Shown: one piece after another, positions 13,101 to 28,100 of the stretch | Numbering within the stretch: the stretch's first letter is position 1 | Layout: every line of letters starts with the position of its first letter | Translations under genes and position numbers: made by a program | Source of the DNA: Tridacna crocea | Taxonomy: Eukaryota; Mollusca; Bivalvia; Cardiida; Cardiidae | NCBI GenBank assembly: GCA_943736015.1 | Contig: OX031060.1 | Coordinates: 27,171,231-27,235,230, forward strand | Length of the DNA stretch: 64,000 bases | Reading direction: 5' to 3' | The notes under the pieces: generated by a model | Told to the model about the DNA's origin: nothing | The model's database searches: none | What the model saw: only the letters and a program-made list of their open reading frames with translations

Positions 13101-16100
13101 ATGGAAAATGCTGGTAACCAGCATTTTCTCCTTTTCTCAAAATTTTTTCTTCCCTATCAAAGAAAAAATGCACCATTTTAGCCATATTACAATTTGGCCT
13201 CTACAAATGCTTTTGATTTGGACAAAGCTAAAGTACTAGTTTTGTCATCTGGTAAAGGGTTACATACTGAATAAAATGGTCCTTGTAAATCTGGAATAGA
13301 ACCCATTTAACTGTAATTTGTAGTTGTTTTTAGTATTCAACATTTCAAAAAAGCAAACAGTGGAGATTAAAGATCAGACTCCATGTTTTTTGCACTCTGA
13401 TCTTGATCTACTCTGTATGCAAAACTACAGTTTTGATGGCACTTAAAGGGAAAATATGTGCCAGAATACACTATTGTGAAAATGATAGAAGAACTTTTCC
13501 ACATGACAAAGTCTTTAAACCATCATGTTTGAAAGCATTTGCAAACAACAAGTGAAGTATGGTTTAAACAATGTGATTTGACTTTGAAACAGTAGGAAAC
13601 ATCGTGAAACCATGAAAACTATTTGAAGGGCCTTGACTCTATGTGCAGACCAATCATTATGAAAATTAACCCTTTCCCACACAAACCCTGGCTTTTACTT
13701 GTCTGCACTAGAGGTCTTTTGAAAACACTGGGGGAAAAGGAGAAATTGCTCGTAAAGAGCAAAATCTCCTTTTCTCACAGTGTTTTTTACTGTTTTTGAG
13801 AACTTTCTGCCATTATCTCCAAATCTTCATCAAACTGTTGTTTGCAAACTCTTTCGGTTTGGAAGGGTCCAAAATTTATCGTTTGGGAAAGGGTTAAAGG
13901 TGTATAAGTTCCCAAACAGTAGGAATGCTTTTATTGAAATTTCAGCTAAATAGGTAGTAAATTGTAGGAGATAACACTAAATTACACACAGATTCCGGCA
14001 ATCCCCTCCCCCCATCCCAAACACAAAGTTTGTCACTAGGGTTTTAGAAATATGAGCACGAGCCTTAACTGGGCCAGTTCATTTTTAACCCTTTCCCAAA
14101 CGGCAAAATTTTAGACTGGTTTAAATTGAAAGCACTTGTATACGGCAAAATAAACGTAACTCAAAATTTGAAATTTGTTTCCAGCACGGTAGAAAGCATT
14201 GTGGGGAAAGGAGAAAATGCTGCTAACCAGCATTTTCTCCTTTTCCCATAGTGCTTTCAAAAGGCTTCTATCTCAGGGTCGTTAAAACCAGGGATTGTTT
14301 GGTAAAGGATTAACCCATTACCACACAATCCCTACTTTTGATGCCCCTGAGAAAGAAGCCTTTTGAAAACACTGTGGGAAAAGGAGAAAATGCTGGTAAC
14401 CAGCATTTTTTCCTTTTCCCCACAGTGTTTTCTACCCTTCCCAAAACAAATTTCAATTTTTCAGTCACCTTTATTTTGTCGTCTGCAGATGCTTTCAATT
14501 TGGACCAGTATAAAATTTTCTCGTGTGGTAAAGAGTTAAAGCATTCTATCCATGTTATAGTTATGCATATTTTCAGTAATGATGTGTTTTGGGGCAGTGG
14601 CCTTTATTTACATTGTATTGTATATCAGCATGTAACAAATTCTAATTACAAGGAAATTCAGCTATATTCTTACACTAAGATTATTATGTAAACTTTGAAA
14701 CAATGTAGAAGTCTAGAATAATAGATATAAGAACATAAGAACATTCATGTATCTCTGCACTTTGTTACAAACAAATTACAAACACAATGTAAACAGTAGT
14801 ACACACCAATTTTTCTATCTACAAAGTTTTTCAACCAACAAATGAACATGAAACATTACTAATACCCTTTAAAAGACTCTTTGAATAGCACATGAAATAC
14901 ATGTATAATGTTAATCACTTAGCAGCCCATTACCAAACCAATCCTTGCCTTCACGACCCTGTGGCTTTTAAATACATTATGGTAAAAAGGAAAAATAGTG
15001 GTAACCAGCATTTTCTCCTTTTCTCACAATGCTCTAAGACAGCTTTCATTCTCAGGATTCAAAACCATGGGACTATTTGGTAAGGAGCTTAAACTAGAAT
15101 ACTTTTGTTATTCATGAAGAACAGGGAATTTTCCCAACAACCCAACATTACCTTACCTCATTTTCAAGGACAGGCTGTAAAAATATCACCTGATATGTAA
15201 TTTTGTTTCACCACATCTTCTCATTTTGGATATAATAGGCAATAGGTACTTATAACCATTTTTATATTGTTTCTGTTACATCATGGCAGCCTGTTGACCT
15301 ATCAGTTGCATTTCAAGACTGTTTAGATCAAGGTCAAGCTTCATAGTACATGCTTGGATCTACACTGTCTGATGATTTTTGAAATAATGCAATCAATAAT
15401 CTGTCAAAAAACTGAATATAACAGTCTCTTTTGAATTTGAAATGCGCAGAATTCTACAAAAATATTTGAGCAGAAAAAAATTAACAGCAATTAACAACTG
15501 TTATTTCTTGACAGTGCATGCTGCATTAGTATCAGGGGGATTGGGTTAGTTTTTGGGAAAGCTACATCATTATATCATACAGCCCTCGGAGAAAAAAATG
15601 CATTCTCTACAATACTTTAATCTGTTGCTGATCAATGAATTTTTGGTGATTTGAAAGAAGCATTCCTTCTTGCCCTTATCATCTCAGCATTGTTTAGCCA
15701 TTGCAGTGCAAAATCAAGATATTTTATTTTATTGCATTTGACACCTTTGGAAAACATATGAAAAAAAAAAACATGTACAAATCAATAATATTTCCTTTTC
15801 AGATAAAGCTTACCTTTTTGTTGAGAAGCATTTTTTCCATTCTTTCAAATGCACTTACTATAGAACAAATTGACATGAAATAAATGACCTCTATAACCAT
15901 AAATTTCATGCTTGCATTCTTGTCCAAACTTATAGCTTCCGGTCATGTCGTCTGCATGCGGAACTATGTGCACAATTTTTAACTCTTACATGACTGAAAG
16001 ATTTGTGTCTGTAAAAAATACTTAAAATATCTGAAATAAACTTGATCTTGTTGATTTGAATTGGCAGTATGTGGCGGGTGACATAGATCTGTAATGCACT

Positions 16101-19100
16101 TTCTGTGCAGTCTGATCATGATCCATGTCATCTGCCAAAGCCCTAATATTTTGATCATGGCATTGTAAGGGACAAACCTGTCATTTACCGTTAGCAGAAT
16201 TTCCATACCGTCCAATCATACTCAATGATATAAATATTATTCTTTGCATAGAGGTCAATTTCATGTCAATTTATTCCAGTAATACTAGATTTAAGAGAGT
16301 CTAAAAATACTCTTTATGCACACTGGTAAAGTTGCTCTTTTATTCCTAACAGTATCTTACAGCAGTATGTACTTGTACATATACACAACAACTTCTACGA
16401 GCTGTCATACCTTGGGAGAGATATTGTTCACTTGAGTGCACAAGCTGAAGGTCAAGGTAGAGCCAATGGCAGAGCCCTGTCTTCTACCAACCAGAACAAG
16501 TGTTGCCTCTGCTGGTCTAAGGTACCTGCTCACAAACTCAACACTCAGGGGTAGGGTAGATTTAGGGGGAATAGACACTACATCTCCCTTTGGGACCCTA
16601 AAGTCCCGACAATCATGACCAGCCAGTAGTACTTGGTATACCAGTGGTTTGGTACTTGGGTTACTGAGCTTAACCTGTGAATTAAACAGTACAGTAGTTT
16701 TTTTTTTTTTTTTTTAAAAGGTTAACTCTTTACCAAACAACAAAATTTTGCACCAGTCCAAATTGAAAGCATTTGCAGATGACAAAATAAATGTGAATCA
16801 AAAATTGAAATTTGATTTGGGAAGGGTAGAAAACATTGTAGGAAAAGGAGAAAATGCTGGTTACCAGCATTTTCTCCTTTTCCCACAATGTTTTCAAAAG
16901 GCTTCTTTCTCAGGGTCATCAAAAGTCAAGATTGTGTGGTAAAGACTTAATTCATTACCATATGACCAGATTTTAGAGTTGTCCAGTTTGAAAATATCTG
17001 CAGATGATAAGTCAATAGAAGCCTAAATGATGGAATTTGCATGCAAAAGGCTGGCAAACATTGTAAAAAGAGAAGGTTGCAAGTATCCAGTTTTTGAGTC
17101 ACGTTTACCTAATAATCTGTAAATACTTTCAATTTGGATCATTCAACAATCTTAATACCTGGTAAGATTCAAGATTATATTACTGACTTTCTTTGCGAGC
17201 TGTTAAGTAAACAGACCCTTTTCAGCAGTGTAAACTTTAAGTTGTTAACCCATTACCACACAATCCCTACTTTTGATACCCCTGAGAAAGAAGCCTTTAG
17301 AAAACACTGTGGGATTAGATTTTAAAAATTTCATTATTTATGCTTTTCCCACAATGTTTTCTACCCTTCACAAAACAAATTTCAAATTTTCATTCACTTT
17401 TATTTTGTCATCTGCAAATGCTTTCAATTTGGACCAGTCTAAAATATCATTCTTTGGTAATGGGTTAAATGATTCAAAGCTGTTACGATTCTAACCAACC
17501 TGACTGGCCTAGATGTTTCATTCCATCTCTACATCTCTACAGCTATTCTTGGGGTTTTAAATCAAAATTTAATTTCAAATCATTGTTAAATATTGCCCTT
17601 GAAATCTTTTGAACAAAAGACTAGTTAGTTTACAAGTTTTTACAACAGAAAAGAAAAAAAAGGGGAAAAAAAACCCCAAAAATCTCATGCAGGTGCCATT
17701 ACTAGGCTGCATTTGCTATTTTACAGAAAATCTTCAGTACAATAAGGGCCATAACTTTGTTACAAAGAAATAAGGGTTACTTGCCCTTCTGGTATGTGTT
17801 CCCACATGATAGTTAACAAAAAGTAATCTTCCATACTGACAGTATGAAAAGAAAAATTGTCAAAGTTTTTCACATGTTGACAACACAGACAATGACCAAG
17901 CTATAACAATACTTTGGGTTTTACATCATCTTGTCATACCTGTCTTGAAACTAAACTATGCAATGGTCCACCAAATTCTACAGTTGCTTTGGGTAAATAC
18001 TGAGGAATTCTCTGGTAGAGATGCACACACAACATGAGTAACGCTATTGGATTGGGATCAGTTATGTCTATAGCCTGGATGTCATAATCCATGCCAGCAT
18101 ATCTCATGGCATTGACAATCTTCAGGGCATTGTGGAGGCACTGTTCAGCTGTTGCTGGGTGTGTATACATATCTTCAAGGTGAGTTTTAATCTATAAAGA
18201 AAAATATCTTTTTCAGTGCTGAACTTATGCAGGTACCACACTGTCCTCAAATTTGAGAAAAAATGGACAAGTGATACAGGAAATGCTAAAAATGGATGCT
18301 TGTTGTAAAAATAATGGAACCTCTCGTAAGGGCATCTTAAGTTATCATAATTGCACTCATGGTGTAAAATCGTTTTTTGATTGGTCAGAATCAGGTCATG
18401 TGAAGAAAAAACTTGCATGTTATTTTTCGATGAATGCAATAGCACCACTTTCGGTTTTTCCAACTTGTTGTTGGTATCTATTTTAGAATTTATGCAAACT
18501 GTTTATGGGCTATATTTAGAGTTCCATCGCTGAATCAGTCAAATGTAAAAGGATCGATTTCTTTTTCTTTAAAAAACTTGCGAAAAGGAAACCAACAAAT
18601 AAACCTTGACCAAATGATGCGTGTTTAACTTTATTTGCACCCTAAAAATAAAAAAAATACACTATGCCAACAGTGAATAGAGAGTCTGAATGGTCAACAT
18701 CATCAGTTACATCACTCAATACGTCAGCGATCAATTTCTATGAAGCCAAGGTCGCCAAGTTAAATTTACAACACTGTGTAAACTGAAAAATCACTATTGC
18801 ATAAATGAACTTGATTTCTTGTTTCATGACGGAGTTTAACTTTTTTATTGTGGGGATTCGGTTAAGAAATGCTATTGACCGGAAAAAAGTTATTGTGGAT
18901 TTGATGGAATGTAAATAGTGAAAGAAGAGTTGGAGAAAGGATTGAAAGAAGTGAATACACTGTGTTAAGAATTTTTGAAATGTTGGCGTGATAGGAATGA
19001 TATAAGAAACAAGCCTAGAACTGGGAAACCAAAAATGCATATTGAAAAATTAACAGCTGCGACACCGTTTTTTATGTTCTAATAAGTGGGTCACAAAACG

Positions 19101-22100
19101 TTGGCATCATTTGATTCATATCTTACAAGAACTATCGGATAGACCAAGTCTTATATCGGCAACAGATACAGTAGATACTCATCGAGAACAGATCTGCCAA
19201 TGGTACGTACGCATATCATTTACAAATTATCTATGAAAAGGTCACTCGAAAGAACACATCGTGCGCTTAGCCTCAAGTTTAGATAGTTGATTGAATTGTT
19301 CATATAGATCTAGATCTACATAATTATTTCATGAATCATCGAAAGTATCGATATCAAAGCCAACAAAATGGCCACCTTCGACAGAAAAAATATGTTGAAA
19401 AGCTAAAAACAGATTGTGTATTCATGCCCGTTCTACCAAGTATCCGCGAAGGAAATTAACTCTGATTTAATGTCGTATTTGTCCGTGAAGTTTTTCTCCC
19501 TATCATTTTCGAAAAGTGATTTAAGTGAACAGCGAGTGCAATTATAAGGGTTGAGTGCAGATTTTTGTGTTTTCATCGAGATATAAAATGCAATTGCCTT
19601 ATTACATGGCTTAGCATAACGCCCTTCGGGTGTTATTTGCCATGTAATAAGGCAATTGCATTTTATATCTCGATGAAAACACAAAAATCTGCACTCATAC
19701 CTATAATAATTACAACTATGGTACAGTGATATTTTTCTTTTTACCCACAATATTTTCTTAAGCATTCATCCATGAAAAAGAAAAAAACAAAATACTAAAT
19801 TTTTTGATAAAAGATTAACCTACCAAGAAAGGCATATGAGCACCCAACACTGAGGCAATTACTAGCCCATCTAACAGATCAAAGTCATAATTCACAATCC
19901 ATCTGGAAGGTGGAATTCCCCCTGAAGAAAATAATGTAATATGATTGTACCAATGCCATGGAAGGTAAAAAATCTATATAGATCAGTTTCTTCAAAATAA
20001 CATTCTATATTGCTAAAACTTTTGCATTAAATGGTCTGCATACTGTACTGAAATTCAAAGCCAAGCCTTCCCATTGGCTAGGACATCACATATCAGCCAA
20101 TCAGAAGTTTTCAGGTGAAATAGAATCACAAATGAGCACATTCACAAATCATTTTAGATTTGATGTTAAGTCTAATTCTAATTAAAAAAGTAACATAATG
20201 GACAAAACCAAGTAGTTTGGCCAATCAGAAACTGCACCATTGTGGCACATTGAAAATTCTTGCAAACTAGACAGACATGGTAATAACAATGGTTGGTGAA
20301 TACAGGACCCGACAGTTGATTAACTGTCTTCCATACAATTTAACTCTGAATTCAACATTAGTGAAGGTATTTGCAGATGACAAAGTAAAAGTAACTCAAA
20401 TGATGAGTTCTGTTTTTGATAGGGTAAAAAACATATTGTCAGTTTATCCAAGTCTTTAATTGCAATAAAGTAATGGAACTGAATTGGAATAGATAATAAC
20501 TGGATGGTCATGACAAACATTTACAATGAAATTTTTAAAATCTCATCCAGTTAAACAAGTGGGTTTTTTTTTTAAATCATTACCTCCTAAAACAATTTGG
20601 CAGTAAATAATTCTAAAAATATCCCCGTAAAATATGGACATTAAATATCATCTACAATTTGATAAGCAAGATTGTTATAAGCACTTTCTCCTTCTGCCAC
20701 AATGTTTTCGTAAGATAATGGGATAATTTACCTTTAGCACAATTTTTCCAGATTCTCTGCCTGTAGTGCTCATAATGATGGTTTAGCCATGCCAGGATGA
20801 TCCTCTCTCCAACACTGTATATGTTACTACTAAGTGGATCTGCGTTGATATCTGGCATACTGATGTTTTTATCTGGAGAGGGTGTGTTGTTTAAAGTTCT
20901 CGGTGTTACTTTAGACAGGACTAATGTCTGAGAACAAAGATTAACTAGTTTAAGAAATTTACAATATAAGAAGAAAGAAATTTCTTTACAAAATCTTGTA
21001 AAATTTATCTATTTCATTCTTAACTAAACTATAAAAATTTGACTCAACCAAAACTCAAAGCATTTGTGGATAACAAATTCATTGTAGCAAAAGAAGATTT
21101 CTGTCTTTCAGTCATTTGAAAATATTGTGGGAAAAGGACAAAATGCTGGGTACCAGCATTTTCTCTTTTCCCCTCTATGTTTTTGAAAGCCATCTTTATC
21201 ATGGTTGTTAAAATATGGGATTGTTAAACTAAAATTTAAGTTAAAAAAAAAACATCGATAGTTCATGAATTCATAGGTATTAAAAGATAGAAATTGTTTG
21301 CTACATACTGCTGTTAGTGCACTTTATTTTGCTAGTTCTTAAACCTTTTTAAATACACATCCTATTTCTTGTGTGCGTTATTTAGTCAAAATATAGAAAT
21401 CTTTCAACTAGTAAAAGCCATTCTTTATAATAAATTCACTGCTAAGTAATTTTGTCTCATTTCTCACTTTCAAAGTGTATTTTCACATTTTGACTTTTTG
21501 TTCACAATTTTGATCACATCCCACAAATACCATAGCATAAAAAGGCTCATAAATATTCTGAATTATAGAGCTAGAGATTCTTTCAACAGCTGCAAAACAA
21601 TATCTGTTCATGTTCTTGTGGACACAGCTTCAAAGACATCGGTATAAAGCTCCTCCTTCCAATCTGATACCCCCCCTCCTAAAAATGGGCATGCTTAAAT
21701 ATGGGCAGGCAAACAAACTATCATACTTAAGAAAATTAATATACAGTGGAACCCCGTTACAACGAAGTGCGCTATAGCGCTGATTCCGTTATAACGCGGG
21801 TGTCCTTTGGCTCCCAAAATTTCGGGGGTTGACCATTTTCGAGTCTGATCCGAATCCACCGTTGCTCTCACAAGAATCTTCGATGTAAAAAAAAAAGACC
21901 TCTCGGTCAAAAAAAAAAAATCAATACCGTACACATAACGTGACAATTTTTCACACCTTTACCTTGTTGATTACATTTATCACCTATGGCTTTGCACAAT
22001 CACTTTGTACTGTGAAGATATTTCTAGCAATCTAAGCAATCTAAAGAGATAACTATCCTAAAAATATCGCTGTCAACTGGTAGCTCCAAAGAATAGCACA

Positions 22101-25100
22101 ATTTGTTTGTTGGAAGCTTCATTAACACTTGACATTATGAGCTTTGGTGGCGCCACTACTTGTGACGTTTTCAGTTTTCCGTGATGTTACTATTTACAGA
22201 AGGGAAATAAAATTTTTGAAGTGTTCTCAATTTACAAGATAATATAACAGGGAGATTCACTGACATATGTTGGAATAGTAAAACTTTTCAGTATTACAAA
22301 ATCATTTTACAGTCAGATGGCAGGCACTTGGAAACTTGCTTACAGCTGTGGCAAACCATGGGACCACCTTGCCTTTGGCTGTGAACAAGTTTCAAAAAGC
22401 CCTGGCATGTATCCACCCAACTATGGCCATCCACACTCTTTCGACACAGCTTAAATATCAAGCTCCTCCTTCAAATCTAGCAGCTCCACCTCCTTAACCC
22501 TTTACCACACAATAACCACTTTTAACGCTCCTTAGAAAGAAGCCTTCTGAAAACATTGTGGAAAATGGAGAAAATGCTGGTAACCAGCATTTTCTTTTTT
22601 TCCAACAAAGTTTTCGACCCTATCAAAGCTAAACCGCACCATTTGAGCCACTCTGAAATTATTGTCTGCAAATGCTTTCAATTAGGATAGATCTAAAATT
22701 TTGCTGTGTGGTAACAGGTTAAAGTGCCTACACATGCCAAGACAAACACAATATCTACATACCTTTAACAACTGTAACAAAATATCTGTCCAAGCCCTTT
22801 TAGACACAGCTTCAAAGACTTCATCATCAAGCTCCTCTTCCAAATCAAGAAGCTCGGCCTCCTCAAACTGGCCCTGCCTCTGAAGTTCATGCTTATACTC
22901 AATCTGTATCTGTTTCCATAGACTATAGTCTCTCAGGTCCATCAAGTATTCTGGTTTTACTGAAGCAACACAGGCTCCCTGACACCTAGGTAAAAATTTA
23001 CATAGGAATAGAAGCTGGAATTATCTTTCAATATAGGACCTGATACAGTTACTGATAACTGGACAGTCCTATGCTAATATGACCCAGAAAAAGATGGCAT
23101 TCTAAATGTGGGAAAAGGAGAAGACATTGGTAACTGGCATCTCGACCTTTTCTCACAATGATTTTAGCGTTTTCAGGACAAATCCCATCATCTGAGCCAC
23201 ATTTTATTTTTGTCTGTGTAACAAGCAACAAATTGGTCACCCATCAAAGCACCAGCCATTATGCATATTGCTTATCTTTCACAAAGAGAATTACGCCAAT
23301 TTCGCCAAACCACATTTATATAAATGATACCTAAACAGCTGGCCAGGATTTTAGAGCTTCTTTATTTAGCCGCTCTCCATGACACTACTTTCCCCTTTGA
23401 GAAGTCTCAACCAGAGACTCATAGACAAATAGACTAGAGGAATTAACCCTTTACCACACAATCCCAACTTTTAACAACTCTAACAAAAGAAGCCTTTTGA
23501 AAACATTGTGGGAAAAGGAGGAAATGCTGGTAACCAGCATTTTCCTCTTTTCCCACAATGTTTTCTACCCTCCCTGAATCAAATTTCAACTTTTGATTCA
23601 AACTTATTTTGTTGTCTGCAAATGCTTTGAATTTAAACGAGTCCAAAATCTTGTTGTTTGGTAAAGAGTTAAGAAGGTAAGCAACTCCATCCCAGTTGTA
23701 GCCATAATCCCATCTATGCAACAAAATGTCACATGCAACAACTTAGTCACCCACCCAAGCATTATTAATCCATAATGTATAATGCTTAACTATCACAGAG
23801 AGGTATAGACCAAACAGCATTGCTGTAAAAGCTAGCTCAACAGGAATGCAGTTTTTATGTAGTCATGCACCTAACCTTTCTTCCCTACATATGCAAATGC
23901 TTCCAATTTGCAACTTAAAAAATTGTCCTGTCTGGTAAAGAGTCAGCTTTCTGGTCTGTGAATAACATTTAAGAATTAACATGTCAGTGAAGAAATTCTA
24001 GAGCATTTTTTTTTTTGACAAAATACCTGTCAGTGATATACACAAGGAAAATTGATTTTACAACCCCCACTTTCTTTTACGACTGGTAACATGTGACATG
24101 TCACAGGAAGAGACAATCTAGAAATCTATATCATCAATTAGATGAAAACAGATCAAAGATAGTGCAGTTCACTTTACGCTGATAGTTAAAAAATGATACT
24201 ACAGTAAGGTAGAATGACCACTTTTCATGCAAAAAATAACCCTGGTCACCCTGCACAATCCGTGCAATCTGACCAGGATTGAAACTTTTCACAAATCCAG
24301 ATGGCCCCTTTTTGCGTGACAAGTCACAAATACATCTAGCTATACAAACAAAGAATACACAAACTATTGGAACTTACTTCAGAAATGTCAATAAAGTGGA
24401 ATGCTGCCAGAATACTTGTTTCACTCTCTCTATAGGATCATTAGGTAGATGTCCATTGATTGGAATACCAGGCACAGGACGTCCTGCCAGATTGCTTATC
24501 ATGTCATAAATTGTCTTAAACTCTTTCTTCAGATTGTTTGTGTCCCAGCTGCCTGCCTTGGCTGGTTTGTCACCTTCTATAGGCTTCCTGGAAATTCCCC
24601 TGAAATAACCAAGTGAGGAAATGCTTTCCTTTACAGTATACAGCTTTGTTGGTATGTTTCCTTCTCAAGATAATATTTATTTCATCCTGAAGCAGAGTAT
24701 TATTTGAAAACATTGAAACAAAATAAGAAGTTTCTTTTATCCCTTTTTTTCTATGATGTTTAAGTTTATGCATATTTTTTTTCTATTTAACAAAGATGCT
24801 AAAAAAAAAACAAAGTGGAGATCATGGAAGTCCTATATATGCTGCATTTAATTTATATAGAGTTGAATTAACTCTGTACCTAACAACATAATTTCACGCT
24901 TGTTCAAAGTTGAAAGCATTTGCAGATGACTGCGCAAAATAGGTTACAAACTTTCTCATTTCAATGAAATTTTCAAAAGACTTCTTCTTCAGTATCATTA
25001 AAACTCAGAACTGTGTTGTAAACAGGTAAACAAGTTTTTTTTTTCTCCTTAGTGTCAAAAGAAATTAACCCTTTCCCAAACAATCCCTGGTTTTTACGGG

Positions 25101-28100
25101 TCAGGAAGAGAAGCCTTCTGAAAACATTGTGGGAAAAGGAGAAAATGCTGGTAACCAGCATTTTCTCCTTTTCCCTCAATGTTTTCTACCCTATCATATA
25201 GAAAAATCATCTTTTAAGCAACTGTTAATTTGTCATCTGCAAAATGGTTTCAGTTTGGTCTGGTCGAAAATCTGCCGTATGGGAAAGGGTTAAATGATAT
25301 TGAGTATCTTCTAACTAAAGTAATGTTATATTAAAAGCAATGCTTAAAACAATACATAGAAGAATTTCAAGTACATGTAGTATCTGGCCATAGAATGTAC
25401 ATGAAACACATGTATCTGTATAGACAAGTATGTGCAATATCAAACAAGGAACTATACATGATTTATCAATCCTTGAATAAAAGAAAATTGTTAGGGCTCA
25501 TAAATAATATCATAATGAAACACTTCACAGACACAATCTGACAATCATCTATGCTAAAACATTTATAAAAAAAAAAAAAGACAAATTACAGTTACTGACA
25601 ATAATATAAAATTAGACATCCTTTTCAAATTGGTGACTTAGCATGATACATTCCGTCAGATTATTAATGATATTTCAAATCAGTGGAAGTGGGGTATTAA
25701 AATACTTATATCAATGCATTATTCACGGTACTAGTATATTTATAAATTAGTTGCAAACTCCTTATTGCAATAGAATTATTAATTAATATTTCAAACACCT
25801 TTTTTTATAAAGATTTTAAACCATTAGTGCATGCAAGTTTACATTTCAAAAACGTGCAGGTGCATTCATGTGTGGTTAGGGTATTTTGTTTATGTTGAAA
25901 GTTGAAAAATACTGACAATATGGCTTTGCAATTTTAGAAGTTAAAAACATGCTATAAATGTAACTCATGTACTCAGTTTGAAAAAAAAAGTCCATCCATT
26001 TTTAAGTGTGATAAAAGACAGCTTTACAATAACAGTTTACTGTTGATTTGGGGTTGAAAATTCACATTAAATGCCTTTGTGCTAGGTATTGGTTAGAGCA
26101 GATAATGGTTAGATTTAAGTGAAGCAATAGTTCTCAATATGATAAATCAAATAAATAAAAAATTTTGCAATGGAAGTGTAAGAATCAAATTTAGAAATGA
26201 TATGACAAGTTGATGGTGCATACACAAGTTTGTAAAATAGGATTCATTGTGCAGCAAGTAGTCTCACCTGATCTCATTTGACACAAACACCCTACAATAT
26301 TATACAGCGGGCTTTAGGCATACTTCAAATAATTCCCTTGATACAAATTTGTACGACTCGTAGCATCATTTTCTATATGAATCCTCTAAAAACTACCATC
26401 TGACAAAATTGAAGACTTATCCAAACTGAAAGCATCTGCATACCACAAACTAAATGCAGAAAAAATCATCATCTTGTTTGGAAAAGGTCAGATAACATTG
26501 CAGAAAAAGAAGAAAATACTAGTTACTGGCATTTTCTCTTTTCTCACAATGTTTTCTTTCTTTCCTCAGGGTTGTAAAAACTAAAATGGTTGAAGTTAAA
26601 AATTTAGGACTAATTCTTTTATCATAAAAACTACAGCTGGACCTTAACCCATTACTACACAATCCTTACTTTTGATGACCCTGAGAAAGAAGCCTTTAGA
26701 AAACATTGTGGGAAAAGGAGAAAATGCTGGTAACCAGCATTTCCTCCTTTTCCCACAATGTTTTCTAACCTTCCCAAGACATATTTAAAATTTTAAGTCA
26801 CTTTTATTTTGTTGCCTGCAAATGCTTTCGATTTGGACAAGCCTAAAATATTGTCGTTTGGTAATGAGTTAAGGGCCCTTTTTATCAATTAAGATTTGTT
26901 TGATTTTAGGGGTATTTTTTGAAGGTGATTAAAACAAAAAGAAATCAAATCAATTCATGATACTACATTTATCCTGTACATTCAACACATTATAAGGAAT
27001 AATTAAAAAAAAAGAAATCAGAAAAAAAACACAAAAAAACTTAAACATCAAATTAAAACATAGAACTGATCTATTTTAACATCCAACTGATCTGTTTTAC
27101 CTTCCTTTTCTAGTACCACAAAGTTCCCTGGTAATATGTCAGTTGTATTTAAGATAAGATTGAATAGTATTCCTCATCATATCAGAGAATTTCTTAACTG
27201 GAATACATCACTTCCCACATTAATAATGCACATAGTATCTCAATCCAAGGAGTTGGTTTCATATTGGCCATATCATGATTAAGCCTATCAATTTGTAAAA
27301 TTATGCAGCAGATGACCCAAACAATGGATAATAAATAGGAATCAGAATTTGACATTTTAAATACAAGTTAACTCCTTACCACACGACAAAATTTTAGACT
27401 GGTTCAAATTGAAAGCACTTGCAGACGACAAAATAAAAGTGACTGAATATTTGAAATTTGTTTTGTGAAGGGTAGAAAACATTGTGGGAAAAGGAGAAAA
27501 TGCCGGTTACCAGCATTTTTTCCTTTTCCCACAGTGTTTTCTAAAGGCTTCTTTTTCAGGGGCGTCAGAAGTAGGGATTGTGTGGTAATGGGTTAAGCAA
27601 AGCCTGCATTCTAAACATTCTAATTATTACCTGTGTCACTGCTGAGAAGAATACCATAAATGAAAATTAGAAAGAATTCAATATGAATTTGAAAATAGGT
27701 CTTTTAAATGCAAATAAATATTATACGAATCCATGTAAAGCATATTGAAAACATTCCCTTATTTTTCACAAAACTTTGTATAGTTTTATACTCTTCATTT
27801 CAAAATACTTACGTTCTGAGAGAGAAAGGAATAGTAATTGGGAATTGACCCCCAGGCCAACCTTGGGCAGCAAACCATCGCTGCACAGACAAAAGCACTT
27901 CCATGTGAAATATACCCTCCTCTGTATCCTCATCAGGAAACATGGCTGACCCTAAAGATCTTGATGCAAGGTCCTGGTTTTGTCGTGACATCACATGATC
28001 AGAGCCAGACGGAGGCTTGTTCTTGGCTCCATCACGGTTTATTGGAGTTGCATTGTCTGTTGAGTCTGGGAAAATATGACAATATGGTTAAAGCTAAACA

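Noticed and set aside
18122..19765. ORFs of 100-113 codons in intron 34
   Set aside because: One starts in exon 35 and runs through its acceptor; others cross the palindrome. No recognisable domain or codon pattern.
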